Shown here one piece after another: positions 10,057 through 21,481 of a stretch of 64,000 nucleotides of DNA; the stretch's first letter is position 1; every line of letters starts with the position of its first letter. The notes below the pieces were generated by a model. That model ran no database searches. It had not been told where the DNA came from and saw nothing but the letters and a program-made list of their open reading frames with translations. The position numbers were made by a program, and so were the translations under genes. Source of the DNA: Tigriopus japonicus (Eukaryota; Arthropoda; Copepoda; Harpacticoida; Harpacticidae); assembly GCA_010645155.1 (NCBI GenBank), contig CM021314.1:6420003-6484002 (forward strand), written 5' to 3'.

Positions 10057-11746
10057 CTAGATTCCACTACAACTACTTGAACATTCGCCACACACATTGC
10101 CTTCATCGCCCTGACATTGCTTCACCCGGCTAGGGCAATTCGGAATCTTGCAGAATTTGCCCGAGGTTTTCAGATAATAGGGCGTATATCGGAAGCCGTC
10201 CTCATCCACGCAATATTCGGCGGTCAGAAGGGATTGAAGTTCCAGGTAGTTGCCTGCACTACTACCTGAACCGCAATTCAGTTGAGTCAATCCCTCGAGC
10301 TCATCCCGAGCGCATTGGCAGTTCAAATTATCCTTGTCCAACATGGTGGTGAAGTAGTTGCCGATCTGTTGGTTATTCTTGTCCACACATTTACATTGAC
10401 CTGAGCTCTTATCGCAATACACTTTTCCGAAGCTCCCATCCCAATCGCATACAACATCGGTGGATTCGAGCCAATAGAAACCGTGATCTCTGAGCTTCTG
10501 GCGGGATTTGGCCTTGCCAATTTTCCTCGTTTCGCACCGTCGAAGATATTGAGCTCCAAATAGCTCTTTGTCGTAACAAGGTAGAGCCTTGACCATTTTT
10601 TCGGGGAGGGCCCGAGATAAGGCCACGCCTGTCACCGGATTGATGCACCAACAGCGCTCTTGATCGCATTGGAGCGGTTCAAAATTACCATTTGTCTCGC
10701 AATGCAAGGTCACATCGTCTCTTGCTCTGATGAGATAAATTGACACATTTTCGGTAACTTTTAAGATATTCAATCAAAGCTTAGAAATCCGACCACAGAG
10801 GGGCCGAGACCAAGTACTATTCTCCTCCCCTTGGCGGGGAACCCTTTTGAACCATCTATTGACGAATTTTTAAGCTTCGATTGAATTTCTTAATAACAAC
10901 ACATATTTTGTACCCAAAGGAAGAATGGCAACATACCGAATGGATCCAACTGCTTGTTCCAGTTCCCATCGTTTGCGGCTGCAACTGCAAGTGATTTCGT
11001 CCTCGTCCTCTTCAATGGACACTTGTCCGAAAATGCGATTTCCATCGGGAGAACTACAGAACTTGGAATTCACCGGTTGAAAGACGTTGGTTTTTGATTG
11101 AACATTGTCATAGGTTCCAAAGAAGGAACATGTGGGTTCCCACTTCAGTTCCAAACACTCCTCTCCGTTTAGATCGTTCAACCAGGAGTCGTACTCTAAT
11201 GTAGCCTTTAAGCAGCCTTCGTCCTTGGCTGCAGTCTGCTCAATTTGACATCGTCCGTCCAAACACTCAAATTGAGTTGGGCATTTATTTGCGGTAACAA
11301 CGGGAACATCTTTGTTCTTGTATCTGACTATGGATAATCCTATGACCCTTTCTTGTTCGGGGTGACACTGGAGAGGGATAGTATTTTCGTACAAAGTCAC
11401 GGAACTGGTGGTTGGTGCGTAAAAGCACTTGTCTCCTGAAATGATGGAGAATTAAAAGAGTTCAAAACAAATAATGCACTGAATATTGTAATGACGAACC
11501 TTTCTGTAAATATTCAATACAAGCTGGACAACATGCACCAAGAACGAGATTCTCTTCGAAGAATGTTCCTGGTGGACAATCTTTAGATTTGAGTTCCGGG
11601 ATGCAATCCACTAATTTGCAATCGGGGCAAATGGGCAAAGGACACTGAACATTGCTTCCGCTCTCTTCACAAGTTGGCCAACTACCCACACACAGATCAA
11701 ACTTCAAGAGGAAGCAATAAATACCGAACAAAACCAGGAATTTCAT
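10057..11746 (-). CDS. Secreted Cys-rich protein with thyroglobulin type-1 modules
   Basis: Three exons: 11746-11500, 11435-10937 and 10726-10057, about 471 residues. Splice phases agree (1, then 2), and the first junction reads YLQK-GDKCFYAP. The start ATG opens a signal peptide (MKFLVLFGIYCFLLKFDLCVG). Residues 25-80 are dense in cysteine, with GACCPAC near residue 70, reminiscent of the GCGCCxxC of IGFBP-type amino domains. The last exon has two thyroglobulin type-1 signatures, CDQERCWCINPVTG and GQCKCVDKNNQQIG; the middle exon has a weaker third (EPTCSFFGTYD). Type-1 modules often inhibit cysteine proteases or bind growth factors; which applies here is unknown. The protein is extracellular. 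It is transcribed divergently from the channel gene. Confidence 0.8.
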
Positions 11747-12877
11747 GATTCTTTTTCGATATATTTTTCAAGTTTTGATTTGACCTGATGTGTAATAAGC
11801 TCGTATCAATGTTTCGTATCTCTATCGCGATGCGATAAGAGATAGCCAGACTTGTGAGTTGATTGAGAATTTAGTCATGCATTCAATTTCACCTCAATTG
11901 CAATTACTACTTTAACACTATCTTTTAACGCATTTTCTAACCTGCAAACCACTTTCTCTATGATATTTTGAGGTACAAAACAATTAACCGTATTTTCCTC
12001 ATAAACAGCACTTTGTCATTGATTTGTTTTTAAATCAGGGGGAATACTTTAGCTCAATGATACTGTTGATCTGGAGACCTTTTTACTTAAAAATTGCGAC
12101 GGATTTTATATATTTTTCTTATTAATAATTTAGCTGGCAATCTACGAAATGTTCTCTGCTTATTCAAGGTATTTGGATTTTTAATTGTGATGAAACTTGA
12201 CAATAACTCATTGTATTTTAAGGTTGTACTTAAGTCAGAAACACAAGTCTGTCGATGAAACTATGCTATGAAACTCCAAATCAATAAATATTTGAGAGAT
12301 AAGAACTGTGCTCCGTCCAACTTTGACAACAGATTAGATTTCTATTTCCCCGGAACTCATTAGGCATGAAAATGGATTCCAAAGGTTTCCTTTGACATTT
12401 GAAGACTATTTAACATTTGAAGGACACTCGTTACTTCTAATCATCGATCACCCCAACAAAGCATACTTGGGGTTTGGTATCTCAAAACGAGGGCAAGAGT
12501 ACTAAGAAATTTAACGCTAGTTAAAAGACATGATGAAGCAACCTTCGATTGACAGCTTCTTCCCCCTTTATGTATTTGCTGGTTTTAAAAAAACCTACCT
12601 TTAGAAAGCATCCCAAATTAATCGCCCATTTCTTGCTTCTAAGAGCTTTCCGAGACATTCAAATGAGCAAAAAATAGGTGTGAATGTGAATGAGGGTTTA
12701 GTAGTAAAGCCACGGGGCATTGGACAATCTTTAAATCCTGATCTTTGTTTACACGATTTCCCGTCAAAATATGGATCACCACGTCGCCGCCACCGAAAGT
12801 CAAAGTAGAAGCGATGCCTCAATGACAACTCGGAGCTAAAAACGAATGCCTCGTTCATAATCTTTGAAAAAACCGGC
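11747..12877. promoter_or_regulatory. Shared upstream region of two divergent genes
   Basis: These 1.1 kb separate the start codons of the minus-strand thyroglobulin-domain gene and the plus-strand channel gene, so both promoters should lie here. The sequence is AT-rich and has no transposon ends I recognise. A 96-codon minus frame at 12601-12891 has six cysteines but no signal peptide or family match and is not called. No individual promoter element is claimed. Confidence 0.4.
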
Positions 12878-15119
12878 ATGAAGTCATGCATTTCGAGTAC
12901 TTGGAATTGTTTTGTTGTGTTACTTCTACACTGTTGGGGGCTTGGTCGAGGTCAAAGACCAACCTCGGATTTGATCTCAATCGAAGAGTGCGTGAGTGGA
13001 TTTTGTTTGCCCACAGATTACAACCGATTGGAATTACCTCAAAATACGACTCACGTGGCAATGAATCTGGAGGTAAGATGAGCAAAATGAGCATCTAATG
13101 TCCACATAAATGCTATTAAATTGGGGTTGTTAGGTTTTGGATGTCCTCAAAGTGGATGATAAGAAGTTTTCGGTCACGTTGAGCATGTATTTTGGCGTCT
13201 ATTGGACCGAGGATCGCTTGGAAGTGCGAAGGCCAGGGTTTGATCCACAGTGGCTGCCCATCAACATGGACTTCATGAGGAACTTGTGGATCCCCAACGT
13301 GTTTGTGTATAACTTGGTATCATTCGATGCCTTGGCGTGCTTGAAAAAATTGGCAGGTCTTTGGATTGTCAAGGACAAAGAACTATTCTACAATCAGGTC
13401 AGATACTCAAAAAAATCAGTTTCATTTATTTCAATTTTTCAAAGTTGAAAAAGCAGACCAAATTGGGCTTAAAAAGTTCCACAAAGAGTCATTTCATCGT
13501 TTGAAGTTTAGGTAGTAAACAATACGCATTGCTAATTTTTACTTGCTAATTATTTGCTTCCTTCTTTTTACAATCAACATAGATTGAATTTTACTTTACA
13601 TATATAACTTTAGTTGGCTTGTCTTTTGAAAGGGGATCTTAAAGCTTTCATTTAAAATATAATATTCAATATGAACTGAAAATGAAATTTTGAACAATGA
13701 ACATAAGAAAACTTGCTGATGAATGACATGGATGAAAAAAGATCAAAATACACTTTTAGGCAACTCATGTCACGTTTATGTGTCCCATGCGGTTCAACAA
13801 GTTCCCTTTGGATGCTCACACTTGCAAGTTCATGGTCGGTAGCACCAACTTTGATATGACACGGATGACCTTCGACAACAAGAAGCTTGACTACGATCCC
13901 TCAGCGAGAAACACCATTCTAGATTATCAAATATCTATCTCACCACTCAAAGAGCAAGATCGTATCCTAGCTTATGGAGATGCCGGTAATTACTCGATTA
14001 CGGGATTTGAAATGAAAATGACCAGGAACGTTGCCAAGTACGTTTTAATAGAAGGAATCCAAAACCTCTATATTCAGTAAAGTTGCATTTTCGTTCAATT
14101 AGATACCTGTACATCTATTATCTACCCAGCGGCCTTTTTGTGGTGGTCTCGTGGTCCAGTTTTCTGATCCCGCCTGAAGTTGTGCCAGGACGAATGGCGC
14201 TCTTAGTGACTCTGTTCCTTGTGCTCATCAACATTTTCAACACCATCACAAACGTTTCGCCCAATGTGGAAGGCATGACGGCCATTTCTTCGTGGATGAT
14301 TGCCTGCATTCTCTTCGTATCGGCTGCTCTTACGGGCTATGCAGGCCTCCTCTACTTTTTACAAGTAAGTTTGAATGAACTAAAACCATGCACACTGTAG
14401 AGAGGCCATCACAATATTTCATAGAGTTACTTGTACCACTGTGCCAATGCTTGGGCGTTCTTGCAAATTACGATTTGGACTTGAACATTTTTGAACCACT
14501 ATTAGAAGTTTTGTCATCTAAGAAGTATTCAAACGTAAGATTATGCTTATCTAGACCTTACAAATGATCACTTTCCCCGCCATTTGTTGTACATAACTTG
14601 GAACATTATACCCTTTTTTGAACATAGGTGAGTTGTTGAGGGTATTTGGAAGTAGCGGTGGAAGATTCGGTACCAATAATTATCCTTGAGGAGTCAAAAT
14701 AAACTTGCGTTTTCCAGCTCAATAAACACACCCAAGAACACTCCTTATGTGCCGAGATTATCTTCAAGGATGATCAACCCACCCTACATTTGTTTTAGTT
14801 TCTCTTATATCGATACTTCCAATAGCCCTTAAAAACTCGCCCAATATCATTTTGAATTCTGACCTCATTCTTAAATTTCGCGATTTAGGTCAAAAGGAAA
14901 ACTTCCTTTGCCAAGAAGCGTTTAAGCTTGCAATCAACTCATACCAAGGACTGCATGATGCATCCAAATTCAGAATTGGTGAAGAAGTTGGAGGAGGAGA
15001 AGCTTTTGGATCAGAACGAGCTACTAGCCAAAATCGACACGGCCTTCCTGTACTCTTTCCCATTAGCATTCATCATTTTCAACGTGATTTATTGGCCATT
15101 TTGGATCACATGGTCCTAG
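12878..15119 (+). CDS. Cys-loop ligand-gated ion channel subunit
   Basis: Five exons: 12878-13072, 13134-13397, 13760-14037, 14103-14364 and 14889-15119, about 409 residues, all junctions in phase. A signal peptide (CFVVLLLHCWG) leads into an extracellular domain. The diagnostic Cys-loop CPMRFNKFPLDAHTC has exactly 13 residues between the cysteines, and WTEDRL and LWIPNVFVYN match binding-domain loops. Four membrane segments follow: M1 (LPSGLFVVVSWSSFLI), M2 (RMALLVTLFLVLINIFNTIT), M3 (SSWMIACILFVSAALTGYAG) and M4 at the end (FLYSFPLAFIIFNVIYWPFW). The M1-M2 linker has V-P-G-R, near the P-A-R of anion channels, suggesting but not proving chloride selectivity. The M3-M4 loop is short and basic. 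Loop C has no vicinal cysteines, so it is not an acetylcholine alpha subunit. The ligand is unknown. Confidence 0.88.
15088..15093 (-). terminator. Candidate poly(A) signal of the sulfotransferase gene
   Basis: The minus strand reads AATAAA here, about 40 bases past the sulfotransferase stop codon. It lies inside the last coding exon of the channel gene, over codons of its fourth membrane segment. If used, the two transcripts overlap in antisense. Confidence 0.45.
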
Positions 15120-15129
15120 TCCGAACTGA

Positions 15130-16848
15130 TCATAACCCAAGGGACAGGTATTGTTTGTGAAGTCGTTGTTTACAATATTGGTAGAATTCCACTTCCCTCG
15201 TCATGTTCTGACGGACGAGATTCCTCACATAGTTTGATACTTCCGGTCGGAACTTGTTCTTATTCACATTGGCCCAGTATTGCTTGTTCTTATGGTAAAC
15301 TGTCTTGACCCCTTTGAAGAATTTGGGTAGGAAATGCTCCAAGACTGTCATTGATTTGTCCATCTCTTCTAGGATACCCACCACTGCAAAATGCGAGTCC
15401 ACGTTGGCTTTTGCAGTCCTAAAATGAGAAGAATATGTAAATCAACAAGCACAAACCATTTCTGTTAGTTTGTTAACAATTTGTCTCAGCAGTAATGGTG
15501 TCGCCAATTTAGCAATGTCAATGCACGTAAGATACTTCTGAGTCATTAAAATTGCTTGATGCAGTCAAATATTCCATTAACTTTTTTTCAGCGTTTTTGT
15601 AAAGAGCATTCTGCTTCACTAATTAGAAGAAAAATAAGGTCTCCTCTAAGGTGGATTTAGTTTCTAAGACTAGAAATACCATTTTCTGTCCCAATCAACC
15701 AAAGAACTCTTCTTTTTCATGAGTTAGTTATGAATCCATAAACTGATTGTCAACTCCAAAAATATCACTCAGAGACACCATTAGGTGTATTAATAGAAAG
15801 AGTATTTGGCGCGTCTACAATATACATTAATAGGAGAATAGTGGGATATTGGAATGTGAAGATGAGTTGCAGATAAATAAAGAAATATGAATGTAATTAA
15901 TGGTGAAAGGGAAATAAAACTTCTGGGTTGAGAAACACTAACAAACCTCCCCCATATTACTCGAACAAGACTATAAATGTGCTTTTTACCTTAATGCTTC
16001 CTCTCCGTTAGTGATCTGACAATGTTGATCGTGGCCACAAAAGAACATCATTTGACTGACGTGAGATCCTCCTTCTCTGAAAGCCACATGATTATTTCCC
16101 GGAATATACCGACATTCTTGGTACTGCCCAAGAACGCATTCATCATAGCTTAATTTCAGAGGAAAAGCCTTTCCTGCAAACATGGGCTTCATTTCTGAAA
16201 AAAAAAATACACAATAAAGCACGCAACGTTCCAAACTTTCCAGGAAGGAAGGAACTTGCACTTGGAAAAGGTTAGTAAATTCTTACTTGAGTAGTTGCCA
16301 CTTTTATCTGTTTCGAATTGGTACCAAGGCGCTCGAATATAATAGTACCAAGAAATAACTCTTTGAACGGGCTCCCGGACGAAATTCATGTAAATGGGTC
16401 GATAGTATTTGGAACCCAGGGATTCAAAGTCAATGAAACTGATATGCTTGTTATAAACTGAGGGCTCGGTGAAGTTGTCAACGAACATATTGGCATAGTT
16501 CACTTGTTCTGTCTTCGGCAGAATGGTTTTCTCGCCCGCAGTTTGTTTGATCTTATCGTCGTCCACGTAATGAGTGAAATTGTTATCTATACTAAGAGCC
16601 TTCAAAAGACCCATCACAGTTTGACTTCCCACTTTGGGCACTCGATTGAAGAAAAGAACATCCTTGTGGGCATTGGGTGTAACATTTAGAGATTGACGTA
16701 AGAATGACAGTTCTGTGTTCAAGATCTGATGGTCCCAATATAACTTGGCACACAAACCAATGGCCAAGGCTGACACGACATTTGTTAAAATGAAAGTGCG
16801 CGTTTGGTTCCCGTCACTTTTTGGAGCATCGCTCTGAGGTTTCTTCAT
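15130..16848 (-). CDS. Heparan-sulfate 2-O-sulfotransferase/Pipe-like enzyme
   Basis: Three exons: 16848-16287, 16194-15990 and 15418-15130, about 351 residues, phases consistent. It has the type II Golgi layout: a short basic amino end, a membrane anchor (FILTNVVSALAIGLCA, residues 19-34) and a lumenal domain. The PAPS 5'-phosphosulfate loop is NRVPKVGSQT and the 3'-phosphate motif is FVREPVQRVISWYYY, both typical of the HS2ST/Pipe/uronyl 2-O-sulfotransferase family. The carboxyl end (AVVGILEEMDKSMTVLEHFLPKFF, split here as AVVGILEEMDKS and MTVLEHFLPKFF) is also characteristic. It should transfer sulfate from PAPS to the 2-O position of uronic acid in glycosaminoglycans. HS2ST and Pipe cannot be separated by eye. 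Compared with the usual HxH before the IDF motif, I see NKHISFIDF, with one His shifted or absent. It converges on the channel gene. Confidence 0.85.
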
Positions 16849-18564
16849 TTTGAATGATGGGTAGATAGATGTACAATATCAGTAAAATGGGGGGTTCATG
16901 GTTTCTGAGGTATTGAAAATGGTTTATTTAACTAAGTCATTACTGCTTGCACACCACTTGGTTGGTGTTCATTGGAGGAAAAATGCTGAGTACAAAGATC
17001 TTGAAGAGAATTCTTCCCACCATCATACTAATTTATGAGAGACACAACGGGACTGTTCTTTTTAGGATCCTTATTGGAAGTGGAAAAAATACTCTGAGAA
17101 ATCTCATGAAGGTAATCGCAAGTGCTTAAATCAGGAGGCAACATGAGTAATAGATAGCTATTTGGGAGGTAGTTTTTTTCGATTTTTCAATCACAAGCGC
17201 AAATTGTAGTAAGTAATAAAACGCAACCTCCTTTTTGACTTGTCAAATTTCAAGCTGAAGGATCAAGTCAAGTCAAGGTGATCCTTGACTGGTGAAGTGA
17301 AGACACCTTTCATGTTCTTCTGCAATGTTGCGAAACTGCAACATCTCTTGAGGCAAATTGATGATTCCAATCTACCGAAATACGTGTCAAGAATGCCTCC
17401 AAAAACGACCCATCAAATTAAACTTAGCAAAAGTGTATTGGATAAATTGGTGCACACACACGAAATTACCAAATAATGGCGTTGTGTGTTAAATATGCAG
17501 CTTATTTATAAAAAAAATATTTTGGACTTATCCTCCAATCCTAGCATTAACAATAAAGAAAAAAGTATAATAATTTTCTTGTCATTGACGAGATCGTTTT
17601 CAAAAACGAAAGTAGAAAAAAATACATTTTGAAACCTTGGTCAAATCATGTCTTCACCCAGAAATGACGCTCAAGTTTTGCCATTTCATTCCATAAATCA
17701 TATTTTATATTTAAATACATCAAGTGAAAAAGAAATTAGTGATTTATCTGTTTTTTACTTTCGAAAAGAAGTCCCCAAATGTTACGTTGACGAGATTTGA
17801 TTTAAGTGATTTCTGTGATTTTAAATTTGTCATATTTACACTTTTGCTTGTTCTTTAACGTACCAAAGAATGTGAGTTCGAGGATTGTGTGAATCCTTGG
17901 AATATTGGAAACCCTTCAATTTAGAACTGGTCTAAAAGAGTATTCAAAACTTTGTCTCATTCAGTAAAAGGAGGACTTGCCCAGTCCTAAATAATAAAAT
18001 AGAGTTCGAATTCCTCCAACGGCTCACTTGCGTGGTGTTGCAAAAAATGACATTTTTTTTTTTGCAATGCAACGCCAACGAACCGTCAATTGTGTGAAAT
18101 TATCAACATATTTGATGGCAAACTTTCAATTTGGCGATCTTGTTTCTAGGAACAAAATTTTTTCTTCAACGTTTTACGTTTCCCCTAATCAATCAACGCT
18201 TTTGGCAACTTGATTCCATACTTTAAATCGACTTTCGAGTTAACAAAACTTAGGTTGATTAATCGATTTCATCGATTATTAACACTTTGATTTTCGTTTT
18301 ATACCTTATTACTCAGCTCCAAAAAAGTTTGTATTGTTTCCTTCTTATCTAGAATATCATTGATTAGTTTTGTCCACGATCTCGTCTTTTTCATGTCCAG
18401 GAAAACATCATCTGAAATGACTATACCTATTATCACGTAAAATCAAGTAAAGATGAAACGATCTTCTTGAAAGTTCCACAAAATCCATAACCAATCAAGC
18501 ATATTTAAGAAACTTTGATATTGATATCTGAGAAACAAATCAGTTCCAAAGAAAGAAGCCAAAG
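16849..18564. other. Divergent intergenic region
   Basis: 1.7 kb between the starts of the sulfotransferase (-) and the ionotropic receptor (+). It is AT-rich with scattered short direct repeats (GGATCAAGTCAAGTCAAGG near 17261) and no credible gene. Both promoters should be inside, but no element can be assigned. Confidence 0.4.
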
Positions 18565-21244
18565 ATGAAGACACGTTCCATCATTCTCTTATTTACGGTC
18601 CACATCGTTTTGTCCAATGGAAATAACCGTATTCCTGAATTGCTCCGAGATTTGTCCCAATTAGGGAACACAGAACTTTCTATCATTACGGATTTTTCCA
18701 CGAGGTCGCAATTTCATGCTCTACAGGAGTTGAATAGACTGGCCACACCCCATTATTCCTTTTCTGTTGAAGAATTGAAGAGAAAACAATTGGCTCTTCC
18801 AGTGGAACCATGTCCCATTTTTGGCGAAGGACATGGAATAGCCGAGAACAAAACCCATCACGACGAAGACCATTCTGACGAAACTCCTCACAATTCGTCT
18901 GGTACGATCAAATGGGGAGATGAGGGCAAACCAAATGTGATGGGCCTTTTGGATCTTCATGGTAGGGATGAAGAGGTTGGAACCGTGCGCTATACCCGAG
19001 ATATGCATTACATACGAAGGCCATTCTTTCCCAAGAACAAGTTCCACAGTTCAATGTTTGTGTGGGTGAGAAATCGGGGAACTTTGGATGAGGTTCTCAG
19101 CATATTTGATGGTACGATTATGCATTGCAAGCAGAAAATAGAACCCGGCATATACAATACCCAAACACGATTCTATTTTTACTTGGAATCCATAGAACTA
19201 ATCCAAGATCTCTTTAGTCACGACAAACTTCAGCGATTGCCTCGAGTTGCTGCCATTGTGGATACAAAGGGATTTGAGAAAGAGAAATTAACTTTTTATA
19301 GCTATGATTTCTTCTTTGATGGCCGGAATACCTCAAATATAACAATGTCTTATGTCTGGTCTCGCGGTACAGGTGTCAAGCGAGTTGAAGATCTCTTTAC
19401 TGATCTGTCAGACTTTCACGATCATCATTTTACCATCGCCACCAATCCATGGTCTCATCACGTTTTAGCTGATGAGATCCCAGAAGAAGAAGGAGGCACA
19501 CCAACGAACAAGTATCGCAACTATTGGGGTTACGAGATAGATCTCTTGGAATTGACTGCTCGTGTGCTGAATTTTCAGTATACTCTTGTGAACCCTGCCG
19601 ATGGAAAATGGGGACACATTGAGGTTGATGGCACTTGGTCTGGATTGGTGGCAGAAGCTGCCACTGGTTCTGTTGACTTTGTGGTTTCTGATATGTTCAT
19701 CGTTTACGGAAGAGTGCAGGTGAGCTCGAAATAAATCGATCCCAAGTATAATATTGGTCTAAGAATTCTTTAAATTCTTTCCTGAGGATAAATTTTTTGT
19801 TGAGCAGAAGGGTCGTTTTCATTTGGTATTTTCCTTCTTAAACCACGAAGATAGCATGATTTACCTCTGAACTAAGTTCACGCATTGCTAAAACTAGTCA
19901 TGAACAAATGCTACTCGATAATGGAATACCCTAAGGAAAATATGGTACTTTAAGATTTATGTTTTATACCATATTTCTTCCATACATTTATAATTAGCCA
20001 AGTTAATAAATAACAACTGTGCTGTTTCAGGTCTTCGATGCTACTATCCCTTTTGATTTGGACTTCATGGCATTTGTCACTCCCAATCCTCAACCTTTAC
20101 CCAAGTGGCTGGCCTTGCTTCGTCCATTCCAGCCTTTGGTATGGACAATGTTTGGTGCTTCAGTTTTGGTGATTGGCTTTATTTTTTGGTGCACAGCCAT
20201 AATAGAAGGTTCTCATATTGGGGACTACTTCAGAGAATGGGCAGTACTAAAGGATTCATTTTGGTATGCTTATGGTACATTGGTCGGAGAATCCATCACA
20301 CGCGACACGAGATCTCAAAATGCTCCTGCTTTGAGGTAGTAAAATTAGACCAAAGATTATTATGACAAATAAGCTGCGAAATCGAAATCATCAAGTGAAA
20401 AACAATTTCTTTTCGCTAAGGTTTTTGATTGGATCCTGGGTCATTTATTGCATGATTGCCACATACAGCTACGCAGGAAGTGTAAAATCGTTCATGACCA
20501 ATCCCTTATTTACACAACCGATAGAAACCCTGGAAGAATTGGTAGAGAGTGGTCTACCTTGGGGTATGGTTCTCTACGGAGAAGAAGAAGAGGAAATGAT
20601 GGCGGAAAGCACTGACCCCATAATTCAGATAATATGGAGGGATAAAATTGTGACCGAATACTCTCAAGTACCTCAGGTCTGGTAATGTCTGATAGTGAAA
20701 ACAAAATGGTGAATGATCAAAATGATTTTTTGCACAGATTGAGGGTGTTTACCGGGGAGAAAAGGCGTTCATTGACTGGAAATCCGGTTTGGAACCAGCT
20801 ATTTTTGTCCGATACTCCACCCCAGATGGCAAACCTCTCATCTACAAGTCTCCAAATCCCGTATTTATGCCCAATTTACCTGGATGGGCATTTTACACGT
20901 TTAATCCAGTCAGACCAAGATTTGATGAAACCATTCAGAGAGCCGTTGAAGCGGGATTGATCGATTTTTGGAAGTTCAGAACTTGGAACCGAATGAAAGA
21001 GAAGTCCAGACAAGATGGAGTGGAACCCATTGAGATTGAAAAACTCGCAGCCATTCGCTCCTTGAATTTGGATGACTTGCAAGGTGTATTTTATTTGGTG
21101 TTGTTGGCATTGCTCGGGTCTCTGTTAGTGTTTATGTTGGAAGTTCTCAAGGGATGGTGTGGCACCGTGGTCCAGCCATCCGATTTTATGGAACAATCAA
21201 GTATTGTGAGATTAGGGAAAGAACCTGCTTTTATGTACTATTGA
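18565..21244 (+). CDS. Ionotropic receptor (IR/iGluR-like channel)
   Basis: Four exons: 18565-19719, 20031-20335, 20421-20676 and 20738-21244, about 740 residues. All phases fit; the third donor is the weak GTCTGG, chosen because it alone keeps the frame open. A signal peptide (SIILLFTVHIVLS) is followed by roughly 270 residues without an obvious family match. A bilobed ligand domain then starts (ATNPWSHHVL; YEIDLLELTARVLNFQYTLV; WSGLVAEAATGSVDFVVSDM). M1 is LVWTMFGASVLVIGFIFW, the pore region is SFWYAYGTLVGES, and M3 is LRFLIGSWVIYCMIATYSYAG. The last membrane segment is GVFYLVLLALLGSLLVFML, with a short cytoplasmic tail. The strict SYTANLAAF of iGluRs is absent, as in many divergent IRs. 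These receptors act in chemosensation or related sensing in arthropods; the ligand is unknown. Confidence 0.85.
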
Positions 21245-21481
21245 GAACCACATTTATTGCATTTCAACAATCGCAACTGATCACAGCCATAGTTATCACA
21301 GTGGAGTTTCCGGATTAATAATAAATTAGTCGTGCTTCTGTTCGCTCTCACGGATCTGGAAGTTAAATTGGTTAGTCGTTCTATTTGCATATATCCACAG
21401 GATTGGTCTTCGAATGGCGATTGTTCTTCCACGTTTTCAAGATGTAATGTCGAAGGCAAAGACTCCGACTTGTAGAAGGAC
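21238..21481 (-). CDS. Probable terminal agrin exon, reading frame unresolved
   Basis: An acceptor (TTGTTCAG) opens this stretch at 21481. Joined to exon 14 in the phase given by any of its donors, the frame stops at about 21381 after 33 residues. A different frame is open through FEDQSCGYMQIERL and HCDNYGCDQL to a stop at 21240-21238; it looks more like the end of a laminin G domain (a Cys pair near the carboxyl end). A missed mini-exon, a weaker acceptor (after GTGGAAG near 21435) or a one-base error would reconcile them. With the longer frame, this exon overlaps the receptor coding end by 7 bp. Confidence 0.45.

Noticed and set aside
12601..12891. 96-codon minus-strand Cys-containing frame before the channel gene
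   Set aside because: No signal peptide, family motif or splice support, and it overlaps the channel's start codon.
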